Below are positions 34,257 through 43,188 of a stretch of 64,000 bases of DNA, one piece after another; positions within the stretch are counted from its first letter, which is position 1, and every line of letters begins with the position of its first letter. Origin of the DNA: Sphingobacteriales bacterium (GTDB lineage: Bacteria; Bacteroidota; Bacteroidia; Chitinophagales; LD1). The DNA is taken from positions 248,001 to 312,000 of the forward strand of contig JADFDM010000003.1 of assembly GCA_018262795.1 (NCBI GenBank). The letters are read 5' to 3'. Position numbers and translations under genes: made by a program. The notes under the pieces were generated by a model. It was not told the origin of the DNA and searched no databases. It worked only from the letters and a program-made list of their open reading frames with translations.

Positions 34257-35640
34257 TTAGTTTTTTTGGCACATCACAATGTATTCATTCTTCATGGTGG
34301 AAGCCGTTTCACCGGCAATATTTGAAGGACTGTTTTTAGATGGCATTCTTTTGTTTGGAATGTTTCTAACGATAGTTTCAATGTGAGTGAAATTATTTTC
34401 TTCAAAGAGTTGTGTAGTGATTTCGTCTGTCGGAATGTTCACGCCTTTGACCATGCGGTTGCCAACAACATAGCAAGCGTAGCCTCCTTTTTAGAGTAGT
34501 AGCAACATGATTGATTGATTGTTCATAGTCTTCGTAAAAAGAAATTACATCACGAACTCTTTCCTTATCTTCTTTTTGAATCGTTGAAATCACATCGTTC
34601 AAAACATCACTCTTGAAAAAATGAATGTGCTTTCTCTTTTTCCCTCCCATGAGTTTGTTGTCAATTTGATTTGCTTGCGGATAGCCAAGCCACTCATTTG
34701 CAAGTCGTGAGTATTGCCCATAAGCAACAGTTGTCCGTGAGTCACCATAAGGTGGAGATGTAACAACAATGTCAACAGAATTCTCTTTCAAAATTTCTTT
34801 CGGAATATTTTCAACTGTGTTGAAATTGTAAATAGAAGTTAGCGAGCCCTTCTTGCAAGATTTTTCAAACTCAATCAACCCTGTTTTGTTTCTTGAAAGT
34901 TTTGCAATCATCACTCCAAACACATCGGGGTCTATTCTCTCTTCAAAATCCTTTCTGCGAACAAGTTTGAACTCTCTTTGTTTTTGGTTTGAAACTTCTC
35001 TGACTGTTTCGCTAAATGCAACTTTGAAAAAGTTTTTAATGGAAACATCGTTGATGTTTTCAATGTAGCCACGCAACACACCAAGTTTTTTCTGAACTGA
35101 TTTCGTAAACCAAAAGTCAATGTTTTTGATTTCGGGGATGAGGACGGATTTTATTTTGTCAACCTGAAAGTTGATTGAGAAAAAATAATTCATGAAGTCA
35201 TGAAGAAACAAATCCAAAACTTGAATGTCAGCTTTTGTTGTCTTTGCTGTTGCAATCAATCGTGCAAGTGGATTGATGTCTGTTCCGATTGCGTTCTTCC
35301 CTTCTAAATTTGCTTCCACAAGCGAAGTTCCAGTACCGCAATACGGGTCAAATAAAATTTTTGATTTACTCCCGTAAGTGCTAAGAATTCGTCTTGCGAG
35401 TTGCGGAATCATCATGGCAGGATAGGAGTGAAAACAGTGAGTGAATTCTTTTGTGTTTGCTTTGCGAAAGTCCCAACTCTCATCAACGGTCTTGTTTGTC
35501 CGTTGAACGAAGTTGCGATATTCAACTTCAGGTTCGCTAATAAGATTTGAATGACATTTGCTATTCAAAGTTCTTTTTGTTGGCTTTGTTTTCTGTCGGC
35601 TGATTTTCTTTTTGGGAGTTTTTTGTTTTGATTTTACCAT
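34257..35640 (-). pseudogene. DNA methyltransferase of the R-M module, +1 frameshift near its 3' end
   Basis: The frame from ATG 35640 encodes an SAM-dependent DNA methyltransferase: basic N terminus, SAM motif FDPYCGTGTSLVEA (near 98-104), catalytic TSPPYGDS (near 294-302), so an N4-cytosine or N6-adenine enzyme. At TTTTT 34488-34492 (A5 on the coding strand) the frame changes: the original one runs into an arginine-rich nonsense end (stop 34402), while the shifted one reads KGGYACYVVGNRMVKG and continues to 34257, the typical family C terminus. Removing one A restores a protein of about 459 residues. It could be a real mutation, recoding or a sequence error. Confidence 0.75.
34402..35640 (-). 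CDS. Methyltransferase as read without correction (412 residues)
   Basis: This is the uncorrected reading frame of the methyltransferase described above. Residues 1 to about 383 contain both catalytic motifs; the last about 29 residues (rich in Arg, Cys, His) are out of frame and do not resemble the family. The missing part, which contains the final strand of the Rossmann-like fold, would probably make the product unstable or inactive. Confidence 0.7.
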   Translation of the reverse strand: MVKSKQKTPKKKISRQKTKPTKRTLNSKCHSNLISEPEVEYRNFVQRTNKTVDESWDFRKANTKEFTHCFHSYPAMMIPQLARRILSTYGSKSKILFDPYCGTGTSLVEANLEGKNAIGTDINPLARLIATAKTTKADIQVLDLFLHDFMNYFFSINFQVDKIKSVLIPEIKNIDFWFTKSVQKKLGVLRGYIENINDVSIKNFFKVAFSETVREVSNQKQREFKLVRRKDFEERIDPDVFGVMIAKLSRNKTGLIEFEKSCKKGSLTSIYNFNTVENIPKEILKENSVDIVVTSPPYGDSRTTVAYGQYSRLANEWLGYPQANQIDNKLMGGKKRKHIHFFKSDVLNDVISTIQKEDKERVRDVISFYEDYEQSINHVATTLKRRLRLLCCWQPHGQRREHSDRRNHYTTL

Positions 35641-35941
35641 GCCTAAAGATTTCGATTTTCTTGTTCTTGTCAGTCAAAAATTAGTCAAATTTTTCAAAAG
35701 TCTGCTTGTTCAATGCTCGGTCGGTTGATGCAGGCACAGTCGTCAAAGAGTTTTGTATATCATCTGTATATGTGTATTGCTGTCAAATGTAAGTTAGAAA
35801 ATAGAGTAAAACGGTTTAATTGTTCCCTTATATAACAGGCGGGGGGGGGCAGGTGTACTGATAGCTGTCCATTTAGTGAAATGTGGATTCTTTCTACCAA
35901 AGGAATGATTCAATTTGCCTACCATTAATATTCAAAACCAC
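35641..35941 (+). other. Intergenic region with a G9 tract
   Basis: About 300 bp between the divergent methyltransferase and sugar-transporter genes. It is A+T-rich except for GGCGGGGGGGGGC (35838-35850), with nine consecutive G at 35841-35849. TCAATTTG at 35909-35916 is a weak -7 candidate for the transporter. No ORF, tRNA or stable hairpin was seen. The G tract is the only long one in the window and could vary in length. Confidence 0.6.
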
Positions 35942-37363
35942 ATGTGTATGCAAAAACGTTCCACCTTTTATGCAGTAGTTTCCATTTTCTTTTTCTGGGG
36001 ATTCTTAGCGGCCAGCAATGGTATTTTTATACCGTTCTGCAAAGAGCATTTTCAGTTGTCGCAGTTTCAGTCGCAACTGATTGATTCCACTTTTTATGGC
36101 GGATATTTTATCGGCTCTTTGCTATTGTTTCTCTACACCTTTATTCGCAAGCGTGATTTTGTAAACGAACACGGCTATGCAAAATCCTTTTCTATCGGGT
36201 TGACCATTTCGGCTTTTGGAGCCTTGTGTATGATTCCCTCCCTGCATATCGGTAGCTACGGACTTATCCTTTCTTCTTTTTTCATTATTGCACTCGGCTT
36301 TTGCCTGCAACAAACTGCGGCTAATCCGTTTGTGATTCTTCTGGGAGATGAGCGCACGGGAGCACATCGGTTGAATTTAGCCGGAGGAGTAAATTCCTTT
36401 GGCACCACTATCGGCCCATTGATTGTGGCGTATTTTTTATTCGGTGGCTTTTTTGCTACCGGAGGTTCCAATACCGAGGTTCAACTGAAAAGTGTGGACA
36501 GCCTTTATATCCTCCTGATCGTACTTTTTCTTTCCCTCGCCTTTGTATTGCGCTCCATGAATATTGAAGAGAAAGAAAAAGAAGGAGAGAAAAATTTTTC
36601 ATTCGATGCACTTCGCCATCCGCAATTAGTATTGGGAATGATCGCTATCTTTTTGTATGTGGGCGTAGAGGTAACTCTACAAAGTAACATGGGTGCTTTG
36701 CTTAAAACACCTGAATACGGGAGCTTTGACAGCAATCTTATTTTCCCTTTTATTTCGCTTTACTGGGGCAGCCTTATGATGGGGCGCTGGGCCGGTTCAG
36801 CCGAAGCGATCTCTGAAAACAAAAGCACCCGGAAAATTTTATTGGCGGTGTTGCCTTTTTTGGCTTTTGCGGTAGTGTATGCGGTAAACTATTTCAAGGC
36901 GCGCAATATTCCCGAGTTAAATATTAACGAAGTATTTTTACCCTATTTAGGTTTTGTGTTACTGATGGTAGCGGTTACTTTTTTCACGATTGAAAATTCA
37001 GCGCGAATGTTGATGACCTTTGCATTGGCGGCTATGCTCAGTATGGCTGGCGGATTAATGACTACCGGACATCTTTCGCTGCTGTTGTTTCTGAGTGGGG
37101 GGCTTTGGTGCTCTGTGATGTGGCCCTGCATTTTTGCGCAGGCTGTAAAAAACTTGGGAGAGTACACTTCGCAAGGTTCTGCCTTTCTTATTATGATGAT
37201 CTTGGGCGGTGCAGTCATTCCGCCTTTGCAGGGGTGGATAGCCGATATGACCAGTATTAAAACTTCATACCTTGTGGCTCCGCTCTGTTTTGCGTACTTA
37301 GCATTTTATGGCTGGTGGGCTTTGAATAATAACAAAGGAGAAGAAGTGAAAGTGAACCATTAA
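35942..37363 (+). CDS. FucP-type sugar MFS transporter
   Basis: A frame from TTG 35915 exists, but ATG 35942 (or 35948) directly precedes the first helix. About 473 residues, 12 helices. Family hallmarks: FFFWGFLAASNGIFIPF in helix 1, QTAANPFVILLG in helix 4 and LNLAGGVNSFGTTIGP in helix 5, as in the FucP/GluP proton symporters for fucose, glucose or galactose. The next gene, 26 bp downstream, is a GH92 mannosidase, so uptake of mannose or a related hexose released outside is likely. Substrate is inferred from context only. Confidence 0.85.
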   Translation: MCMQKRSTFYAVVSIFFFWGFLAASNGIFIPFCKEHFQLSQFQSQLIDSTFYGGYFIGSLLLFLYTFIRKRDFVNEHGYAKSFSIGLTISAFGALCMIPSLHIGSYGLILSSFFIIALGFCLQQTAANPFVILLGDERTGAHRLNLAGGVNSFGTTIGPLIVAYFLFGGFFATGGSNTEVQLKSVDSLYILLIVLFLSLAFVLRSMNIEEKEKEGEKNFSFDALRHPQLVLGMIAIFLYVGVEVTLQSNMGALLKTPEYGSFDSNLIFPFISLYWGSLMMGRWAGSAEAISENKSTRKILLAVLPFLAFAVVYAVNYFKARNIPELNINEVFLPYLGFVLLMVAVTFFTIENSARMLMTFALAAMLSMAGGLMTTGHLSLLLFLSGGLWCSVMWPCIFAQAVKNLGEYTSQGSAFLIMMILGGAVIPPLQGWIADMTSIKTSYLVAPLCFAYLAFYGWWALNNNKGEEVKVNH

Positions 37364-37389
37364 CCTTTACCAGAGAAGAAATATACGGT

Positions 37390-39657
37390 ATGAAAAAGTG
37401 CTTATTCCTGCTGTTGCTTCCGCTACAGATTTTTGCGCAATCGGACTTTATCCAATATGTCAATCCCTTTGTGGGTACCGGTGGTCACGGCCATACTTTC
37501 CCGGGGGCAACAGTTCCTTTTGGTATGGTGCAGTTAAGTCCCGATACGCGCTTGAAAGGATGGGACGGCTGCTCGGGCTATCATTATTCTGATAAAATAG
37601 TTTACGGATTCAGCCATACACACCTCAGCGGTACCGGAGGTTTCGATTACGGAGATGTGTTGCTGATGCCGACCACCGGGAAAGTAAAACTGAATCGAAA
37701 GAAATACGCTTCTTCTTTCAAAAAGGAAAATGAAAAAGCGAGTGCCGGTTATTACGCGGTTTATTTAGACCAGCCAAAAGTGAAAGTGGAGTTGACTGCT
37801 ACTACTCGAACAGGATTGCAGAAATACACCTTTCCCCAATCAACCACCGCTAACGTTATTCTAGATTTAACGCACCGCGATCGAGTAAAGCAAGGGGTAA
37901 TCAACATCACAGGCGATCATGAAATATCCGGTTATCGGGTGAGTGCTTCTTGGGCATCGAACCAAATGCTGTATTTCGTCATTCAGTTTTCAAAACCGTT
38001 TAAAGAATCGGGTATTGCGAAAGCCGGTGTTCTTTCAAAAAAATCAAAACACAAAACCGGAACGCGGCTAAAGGCTTATGTGCAATTTGAAACAGCCGAA
38101 GGGGAGGTGATTTATGCAAGAGTAGGAATTTCGGGAGTGAGTATTGACGGAGCACGCAAAAATTTAGAGGCGGAACAACCGGATTTTAATTTTGAAAAAG
38201 TAAAGCACAAGGCCGAAGCAAACTGGAATAAAGAACTGGGCAAAATTGAAATAGAATCATCGAACTTACCGAGCAAGCGCATTTTTTATACGGCACTTTA
38301 CCATTGCATGATAGCCCCCAATGTGTACCAAGATGTGGATGGCAAATACCGGGGCAGAGATTTTAAAATTCACGAAACGCATGATTTTACCTATCACACC
38401 GTTTTCTCTTTATGGGATACTTACCGAGCGCTTCACCCGTTGCTCACCCTGATAGATCGCAAACGAACCGGTGATTTTGTAAATACCTTTATTACCGAAT
38501 ATCAGCAAGGTGGATTATTGCCGGTTTGGGAATTATCTTCTAACGAAACCTTTTGTATGATTGGTTATCACGCTGTGCCGGTAATCGCAGATGCTTATTT
38601 GAAAGGGGTTCGAACCTTTGATGCCGGCAAAGCATTAGAAGCGATGGTGGGCAGTGCCGCACAGAATAAGAAGGAAATGAAATTACATAAACATCCCGGA
38701 GGCTTTTTGAATAACATTTTGTTTTTTGCTTATGCTGTCGGTTGGGATGATTACAGCAAGTTCGGCTATATCAAGCAACGATTATTCCGACAGAGTGTTT
38801 CTAAAACATTGGAATATTCTTTTGATGATTGGTGTATTTCACAGATGGCAAAGAGGATGGGCGAAACAACTACTTACGATAAGTTCATTCATCGTGCAGT
38901 GAATTATCGGAATTTGTTTGATTCCACTACCGGTTTTATGCGACCAAGACGCAGTAATTTTATGTCGCCATTTGATCCTTACAAAGTAGATTTTAACTAC
39001 ACCGAAGGGAACGCATGGCAATACAGTTTTTATGTGCCGCAGGATATGAGTGGCTATATAAAACTGTTAGGAGGGAAAGAAAAGTTAGCGATATTTTTAG
39101 ATACTCTTTTTACTACTTCTTCAAAACTTACGGGTCATAAACAGGCAGACATCAGCGGAATGATAGGCCAATATGTGCATGGCAATGAACCCAGCCACCA
39201 AATTGCTTATGAATACGACTATGCCGGCCAACCCTGGAAAACGCAAGCTATGATTCGCAGAATAATGAAGGAGATGTACACCGATCAACCGGATGGGCTT
39301 TCAGGCAACGAAGACTGCGGACAAATGAGTGCTTGGTATGTTTTCAGCTCAATGGGCTTTTATCCGGTGTGTCCGGCCAGCGATCAATACGCCATCGGCT
39401 CTCCACTTTTTGATAAGGCCACTCTTCATTTTGAAAACGGGAAAACGTTTACTGTGCAGACAACTAACAACCACCTCGGAAACAGCTATATCCAAAGTGC
39501 CACATTGAATGGCAGCAGTTACCCGAACAGTTATCTGACCTACGATGATATTGTAAAAGGGGGCGTTCTTGAATTTAATATGGGAAGCAAACCCAATACT
39601 GCGTGGGGCAGCGGAGAAAATGAAGTGCCGGTAACGAAAGTAGAGGAAGCACCATAG
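37390..39657 (+). CDS. GH92 family glycoside hydrolase (alpha-mannosidase type)
   Basis: 755 residues with a signal peptide (LFLLLLPLQIFA, cleavage before QSD). The N-terminal domain has the GH92 opening VNPFVGTGGHGHTFPGA and SHTHLSGTG; the (alpha/alpha)6 catalytic domain contains NEPSHQIAYEYDYAGQPWKT and GNEDCGQMSAWYVFSSMGFYP, which hold the calcium-binding and catalytic acidic residues. GH92 enzymes are calcium-dependent exo-alpha-mannosidases, many specific for alpha-1,2 linkages on N-glycans. In an operon with the sugar transporter, it probably feeds released mannose into it. Confidence 0.93.
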   Translation: MKKCLFLLLLPLQIFAQSDFIQYVNPFVGTGGHGHTFPGATVPFGMVQLSPDTRLKGWDGCSGYHYSDKIVYGFSHTHLSGTGGFDYGDVLLMPTTGKVKLNRKKYASSFKKENEKASAGYYAVYLDQPKVKVELTATTRTGLQKYTFPQSTTANVILDLTHRDRVKQGVINITGDHEISGYRVSASWASNQMLYFVIQFSKPFKESGIAKAGVLSKKSKHKTGTRLKAYVQFETAEGEVIYARVGISGVSIDGARKNLEAEQPDFNFEKVKHKAEANWNKELGKIEIESSNLPSKRIFYTALYHCMIAPNVYQDVDGKYRGRDFKIHETHDFTYHTVFSLWDTYRALHPLLTLIDRKRTGDFVNTFITEYQQGGLLPVWELSSNETFCMIGYHAVPVIADAYLKGVRTFDAGKALEAMVGSAAQNKKEMKLHKHPGGFLNNILFFAYAVGWDDYSKFGYIKQRLFRQSVSKTLEYSFDDWCISQMAKRMGETTTYDKFIHRAVNYRNLFDSTTGFMRPRRSNFMSPFDPYKVDFNYTEGNAWQYSFYVPQDMSGYIKLLGGKEKLAIFLDTLFTTSSKLTGHKQADISGMIGQYVHGNEPSHQIAYEYDYAGQPWKTQAMIRRIMKEMYTDQPDGLSGNEDCGQMSAWYVFSSMGFYPVCPASDQYAIGSPLFDKATLHFENGKTFTVQTTNNHLGNSYIQSATLNGSSYPNSYLTYDDIVKGGVLEFNMGSKPNTAWGSGENEVPVTKVEEAP

Positions 39658-39817
39658 CTTACGCCTGAGATAATTTTGAAATCGCTTTGCCATCGGCTAA
39701 GCAGTAAAGTTTTCCTTTGCAGGCAGTCAAACAAAAAATTGGTTCAACTAAACTTCCACAGCTAACCAAACGACATACAATGCTTACAGTGGTTCACTCA
39801 TAAGCCGTTTGAACTTC

Positions 39818-39825
39818 TATCTTTG
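39818..39825 (+). promoter_or_regulatory. -7 box of the cystathionine gamma-synthase gene
   Basis: TATCTTTG, a perfect TAnnTTTG match, lies 16 bp before ATG 39842. It supports that start over an in-frame codon at 39809, which would lie before the transcript. No -33 TTG is found at the usual distance. Confidence 0.6.
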
Positions 39826-39841
39826 TCCGCAAAAGAGCAAT

Positions 39842-40981
39842 ATGAAATTCGGAACAAAAACAATTCATGCGGGCTTAGAACCCGACCCTTCTACAGGAGC
39901 GATTATGACTCCCATTTTCCAAACCTCTACATACGTGCAGGAAAGTCCCGGTACGAATAAAGGCTATGCTTACGCTCGCGGGAAAAACCCTACGCGAGTT
40001 GCTTTAGAGAAAAACATTGCGGCATTGGAAGAAGGAAAACACGGCTTGTGTTTCAGCAGTGGCATGGGTGCTATTGATGCTGTGATAAAACTACTTAGCC
40101 CCGGTGATGAGGTGATTACAGGCGATGATTTATATGGTGGTAGCTATCGTATGTTCACTAAAGTATTTGCCAAGTACGGAATAAAATTCCATTTCATCAA
40201 TCTGGCGAATGCCGAAAATATCCGCAGCTACGTGAATGAAAAAACGAAACTGATTTGGGCAGAAACTCCGACCAATCCGACCATGCAGATTATTGATATA
40301 GCCGCTTGCTCAAAAATTGCCAAAGAGAAAAATCTGATACTGGCAGTGGACAATACCTTCGCGTCTCCTTATTTGCAAAATCCTTTGTTGCTGGGAGCCG
40401 ACATTGTGATGCACTCCGTTACAAAATATCTGGGCGGCCATAGTGATGTAGTAATGGGAGCACTCATTACGAATGATGACAAGCTGCATGAGCAGCTTGC
40501 ATTCATTCTAAATTCCTGCGGAGCGAACCCCGGCCCTATGGATTCATTCTTAGTGTTGCGAGGCATTAAAACACTTCATCTTCGGATGGAACGCCACTGT
40601 TACAACGGGAAGAAAGTAGCAGAATTTTTAAAGAATCATCCCCGGATGGAAAAAGTGTATTGGCCGGGATTTGAAGATCATCCCAATCATGCCATTGCAA
40701 AAAAACAGATGAAGGATTTTGGCGGCATGATTTCAATCGTGCTAAAAGGAGCCACTATTGAAGACACTTTTCGCATCGCCTCTTCCTTCAAGATTTTCTC
40801 TTTAGCCGAATCGTTGGGCGGAGTAGAGTCACTCATTAACCATCCGGCTACCATGACGCATGCCTCTATACCAAAAGAAGAACGCGAGCGAGTGGGCGTA
40901 GTTGATAATTTACTTCGACTAAGCGTAGGAGTAGAAGATGTGGAAGATTTGATAGAAGATTTGAAGCAAGCCTTCAACTGA
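39842..40981 (+). CDS. Cystathionine gamma-synthase/lyase family PLP enzyme
   Basis: 379 residues. The PLP lysine is in HSVTKYLGGHSDVVMG, and phosphate-binding and ring-stacking residues appear in FSSGMGAIDAV and DDLYGGSYRMF; YAYARGKNPTR is the N-terminal substrate loop. The family includes cystathionine gamma-synthase (methionine synthesis), gamma-lyase and methionine gamma-lyase; the sequence alone does not separate the first two firmly, and I favour synthase or bifunctional use. It is monocistronic, with its own promoter and a strong terminator. Confidence 0.88.
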   Translation: MKFGTKTIHAGLEPDPSTGAIMTPIFQTSTYVQESPGTNKGYAYARGKNPTRVALEKNIAALEEGKHGLCFSSGMGAIDAVIKLLSPGDEVITGDDLYGGSYRMFTKVFAKYGIKFHFINLANAENIRSYVNEKTKLIWAETPTNPTMQIIDIAACSKIAKEKNLILAVDNTFASPYLQNPLLLGADIVMHSVTKYLGGHSDVVMGALITNDDKLHEQLAFILNSCGANPGPMDSFLVLRGIKTLHLRMERHCYNGKKVAEFLKNHPRMEKVYWPGFEDHPNHAIAKKQMKDFGGMISIVLKGATIEDTFRIASSFKIFSLAESLGGVESLINHPATMTHASIPKEERERVGVVDNLLRLSVGVEDVEDLIEDLKQAFN

Positions 40982-40984
40982 AAT

Positions 40985-41017
40985 AAAAACGCCCCGAAAA
41001 TTTCGGGGCGTTTTTAT
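40985..41017. terminator. Strong bidirectional terminator
   Basis: AAAAACGCCCCGAAA and its complement TTTCGGGGCGTTTTT (to 41015) form a near-perfect palindrome with A and T tracts on either side. It serves both the cystathionine enzyme gene and the convergent TPR gene. Confidence 0.92.
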
Positions 41018-42375
41018 TATAGGATTACATCCTTTGTTTTGATGTCTGTTTTTTGCTTTACGATAGCCAAGTTATCCTTGTTTAAGATATTTCTAACAGC
41101 GCCAAACTTCAAGAAAGCTATCTTTACATATTTCTTCAAATTGTCATTGTCTAGTTTAGCAAAGTTGGCCGATACGTCATACACATTTTTGATAATTTGG
41201 TCGCGGATAGACTTCGTGCTATAATAATCTTCCACCATCTTCTGGTCGCTTGGAGAAGGGGTGCTGATCCCCGTAAGGCTATCTGTTATCAAACTCACAA
41301 AAGGAGCTCCTTTCATCACCTGATCCATTTCATCATTTAAGTCTTTCAATACCGTCAGCACTTTGATGTTGTCATCAATCATCTTCTCTCCTTCTACATC
41401 GGCAGAACTGTTGAACAGGCTCTTGGCTTCTTCTAAACGAAATCCTATCAATGCATCGTAAGCGCGACATTTATCTGCCATCGCCACATTCCCCGCCTTG
41501 TCGTATATTTTGGCCGATAGTCCGTAGCTTCCCTTCCCTTGTACTTCTTTAGCTAATTTTTCCAACTCGTCATCCTTCTTTTTCTCTGCCAGTTTCTCTG
41601 CCAGTTGCACAATTAGGTTATCGGCCTCTTCATCCCGGTGCTCGGCATACAGATAATTTGCATATTTCTTTACTCCTTCGGCTACTCCGCCTTCGGTATA
41701 TGCATCAATGGCCTTTTGGTATTCCTTGCGGGCATAATAAATATCACCGCCTTTTTGATATCCTTCCGGAGTCTTTAATTTCAAAAAAGCCTCTGCTGCT
41801 TTCACTTCATTGTCTCCGCCTTTATCTTTGTAAGCCGCAGCAATTTGCTCCACTTTTACAGTAGCCTCTCCGGCTATATAATAGTCCAGCGCTTTATCAT
41901 AACTGTCAAATCCCTGCTCGTAGTAGCGATCTCCAATCAGCCGCGCTCCTTCTTTCTCATCGCCCGATTTGCCAAACAACTGCATCGCCTTCTTTAGATT
42001 TTTCTCTCTTGCTTTTTCATCATCTCCGGCAAAAGCCTGATCTACATAAGCCTCTGCTACTTTTTTGAGTCCTATTTTCTTGTCTTCTTTGGTGGCAGCA
42101 CTGTAGGTGTTGGCCGCGTTTATTAAATCTCCTTTATCTAAGTAGGCATCTCCCACCAATACACTCACCTCCTGCGACTTTAATCCTCCTTTCATAAACT
42201 GCTCTCGTGCTTTGCTTATCAGTTCTTGTCGTTTATAAGCATCGGTCTGGGTCATCGCTTTTTTAAGCATTTCGTTTCCTTTGTCCACATCCTTATTTTG
42301 CGCTTCGGCTTGTAGGGCAATTCCGGCTACCAGCAACAGGAACATCATTGTTCTTTTAATTTTTCTATTTTTCAT
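41017..42375 (-). CDS. Exported TPR-like repeat protein
   Basis: ATG 42375 gives a good signal peptide (KRTMMFLLLVAGIALQAEAQ, cleavage before NKD) and is preferred over the upstream frame. About 452 residues, nearly all alpha-helical, with repeats of about 33 residues that carry TPR spacing (AYLDKGDLINAANTYSAA; YYARKEYQKAIDAYTEGG). It contains many Asp/Glu-Lys pairs. Probably a periplasmic scaffold; no partner can be inferred because it is monocistronic. TATCTTTA on the minus strand at about 42403-42410 is a near-consensus -7 box. Confidence 0.75.
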   Translation of the reverse strand: MKNRKIKRTMMFLLLVAGIALQAEAQNKDVDKGNEMLKKAMTQTDAYKRQELISKAREQFMKGGLKSQEVSVLVGDAYLDKGDLINAANTYSAATKEDKKIGLKKVAEAYVDQAFAGDDEKAREKNLKKAMQLFGKSGDEKEGARLIGDRYYEQGFDSYDKALDYYIAGEATVKVEQIAAAYKDKGGDNEVKAAEAFLKLKTPEGYQKGGDIYYARKEYQKAIDAYTEGGVAEGVKKYANYLYAEHRDEEADNLIVQLAEKLAEKKKDDELEKLAKEVQGKGSYGLSAKIYDKAGNVAMADKCRAYDALIGFRLEEAKSLFNSSADVEGEKMIDDNIKVLTVLKDLNDEMDQVMKGAPFVSLITDSLTGISTPSPSDQKMVEDYYSTKSIRDQIIKNVYDVSANFAKLDNDNLKKYVKIAFLKFGAVRNILNKDNLAIVKQKTDIKTKDVIL

Positions 42376-42453
42376 ACACTTTAATTTAGTAATGGCAGGA
42401 CTAAAGATAAAATAACTTCCGGCTCGTAAACACAATTTTAACCCGATTTTTTT

Positions 42454-43188
42454 ATGAATTCTACTCTTTTCTTGCTGGCTCTTGCCTTTGCTCCCGGAAT
42501 TTATCTGGCTATCGTCATTTATGGCAAAGATAAATACGACCGTGAGCCTAAAATGATTTTGCTAAAGGCGTTCCTATTAGGGTGCTTTAGTATTGTACCC
42601 GCTGCAGCCATAGAGTTATTTTTAGATAATTTACTTCACTTTGAGAATATAGGGATTTGGAATATAGTGATAAAAGCCTTTGTGATAGCCGGGCTTACTG
42701 AGGAGCTTTGCAAATTTGCGATGTTGCGCTTTCACGCCTACCGTCTGCCCGAATTTAATGAACCCTTTGACGGAATTGTGTATGCTGTATTTGTAGGGCT
42801 TGGTTTTGCCACTGCTGAGAATGTAATGTATGTGCTCGATGGTGGCGTGGGAATAGGAATTCTACGCATGTTCACTGCCGTGCCCGCTCATTATGCGTTT
42901 GCAGTCATTATGGGGTATTACGTGGGTAAAGCAAAATTTGAACCTAAGAACCGAATGTTGAATATGACTCGCGGAGTTTTTTATGCCACTTTTATACATG
43001 GAGCGTACGACTTCTTTTTGATGCAAAAGGATTTTCCCGCGTTGGCGATTCTCACTGTGGGTGTTTTAATAATGGCCATAAGAATTTCAAAAAGATCTAT
43101 CGCTGAACTGCAAGCCGATTCCATTTTTCGTTTTAATAAACGCTTGTTCATAAAAGATAGTGCCCCGCATGAAAGCACTACAGCATGA
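42454..43188 (+). CDS. PrsW family intramembrane metalloprotease
   Basis: 244 residues, seven to eight helices. The putative zinc-site motifs of the PrsW/CAAX-protease superfamily are visible: TEELCKFAM (Glu-Glu), AHYAFAVIMGYYVG and FIHGAYDF (His). PrsW of Bacillus cleaves an anti-sigma factor within the membrane; the Bacteroidota substrate is unknown. It is the first gene of a six-gene run with overlaps or very short gaps; the next gene starts 20 bp before this one ends. Confidence 0.85.
   Translation: MNSTLFLLALAFAPGIYLAIVIYGKDKYDREPKMILLKAFLLGCFSIVPAAAIELFLDNLLHFENIGIWNIVIKAFVIAGLTEELCKFAMLRFHAYRLPEFNEPFDGIVYAVFVGLGFATAENVMYVLDGGVGIGILRMFTAVPAHYAFAVIMGYYVGKAKFEPKNRMLNMTRGVFYATFIHGAYDFFLMQKDFPALAILTVGVLIMAIRISKRSIAELQADSIFRFNKRLFIKDSAPHESTTA

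Noticed and set aside
38606-38620. GGGGTTCGAACC, resembling a tRNA T-arm
   Set aside because: It lies inside the GH92 coding frame, and no matching anticodon or acceptor stems surround it. No tRNA was found anywhere in the window.
39780-39803. Seven-codon ORF (MLTVVHS) before the cystathionine enzyme, considered as a second leader peptide
   Set aside because: It precedes the predicted -7 box at 39818-39825, so it would not be on the mRNA, and it holds no Cys or Met run.
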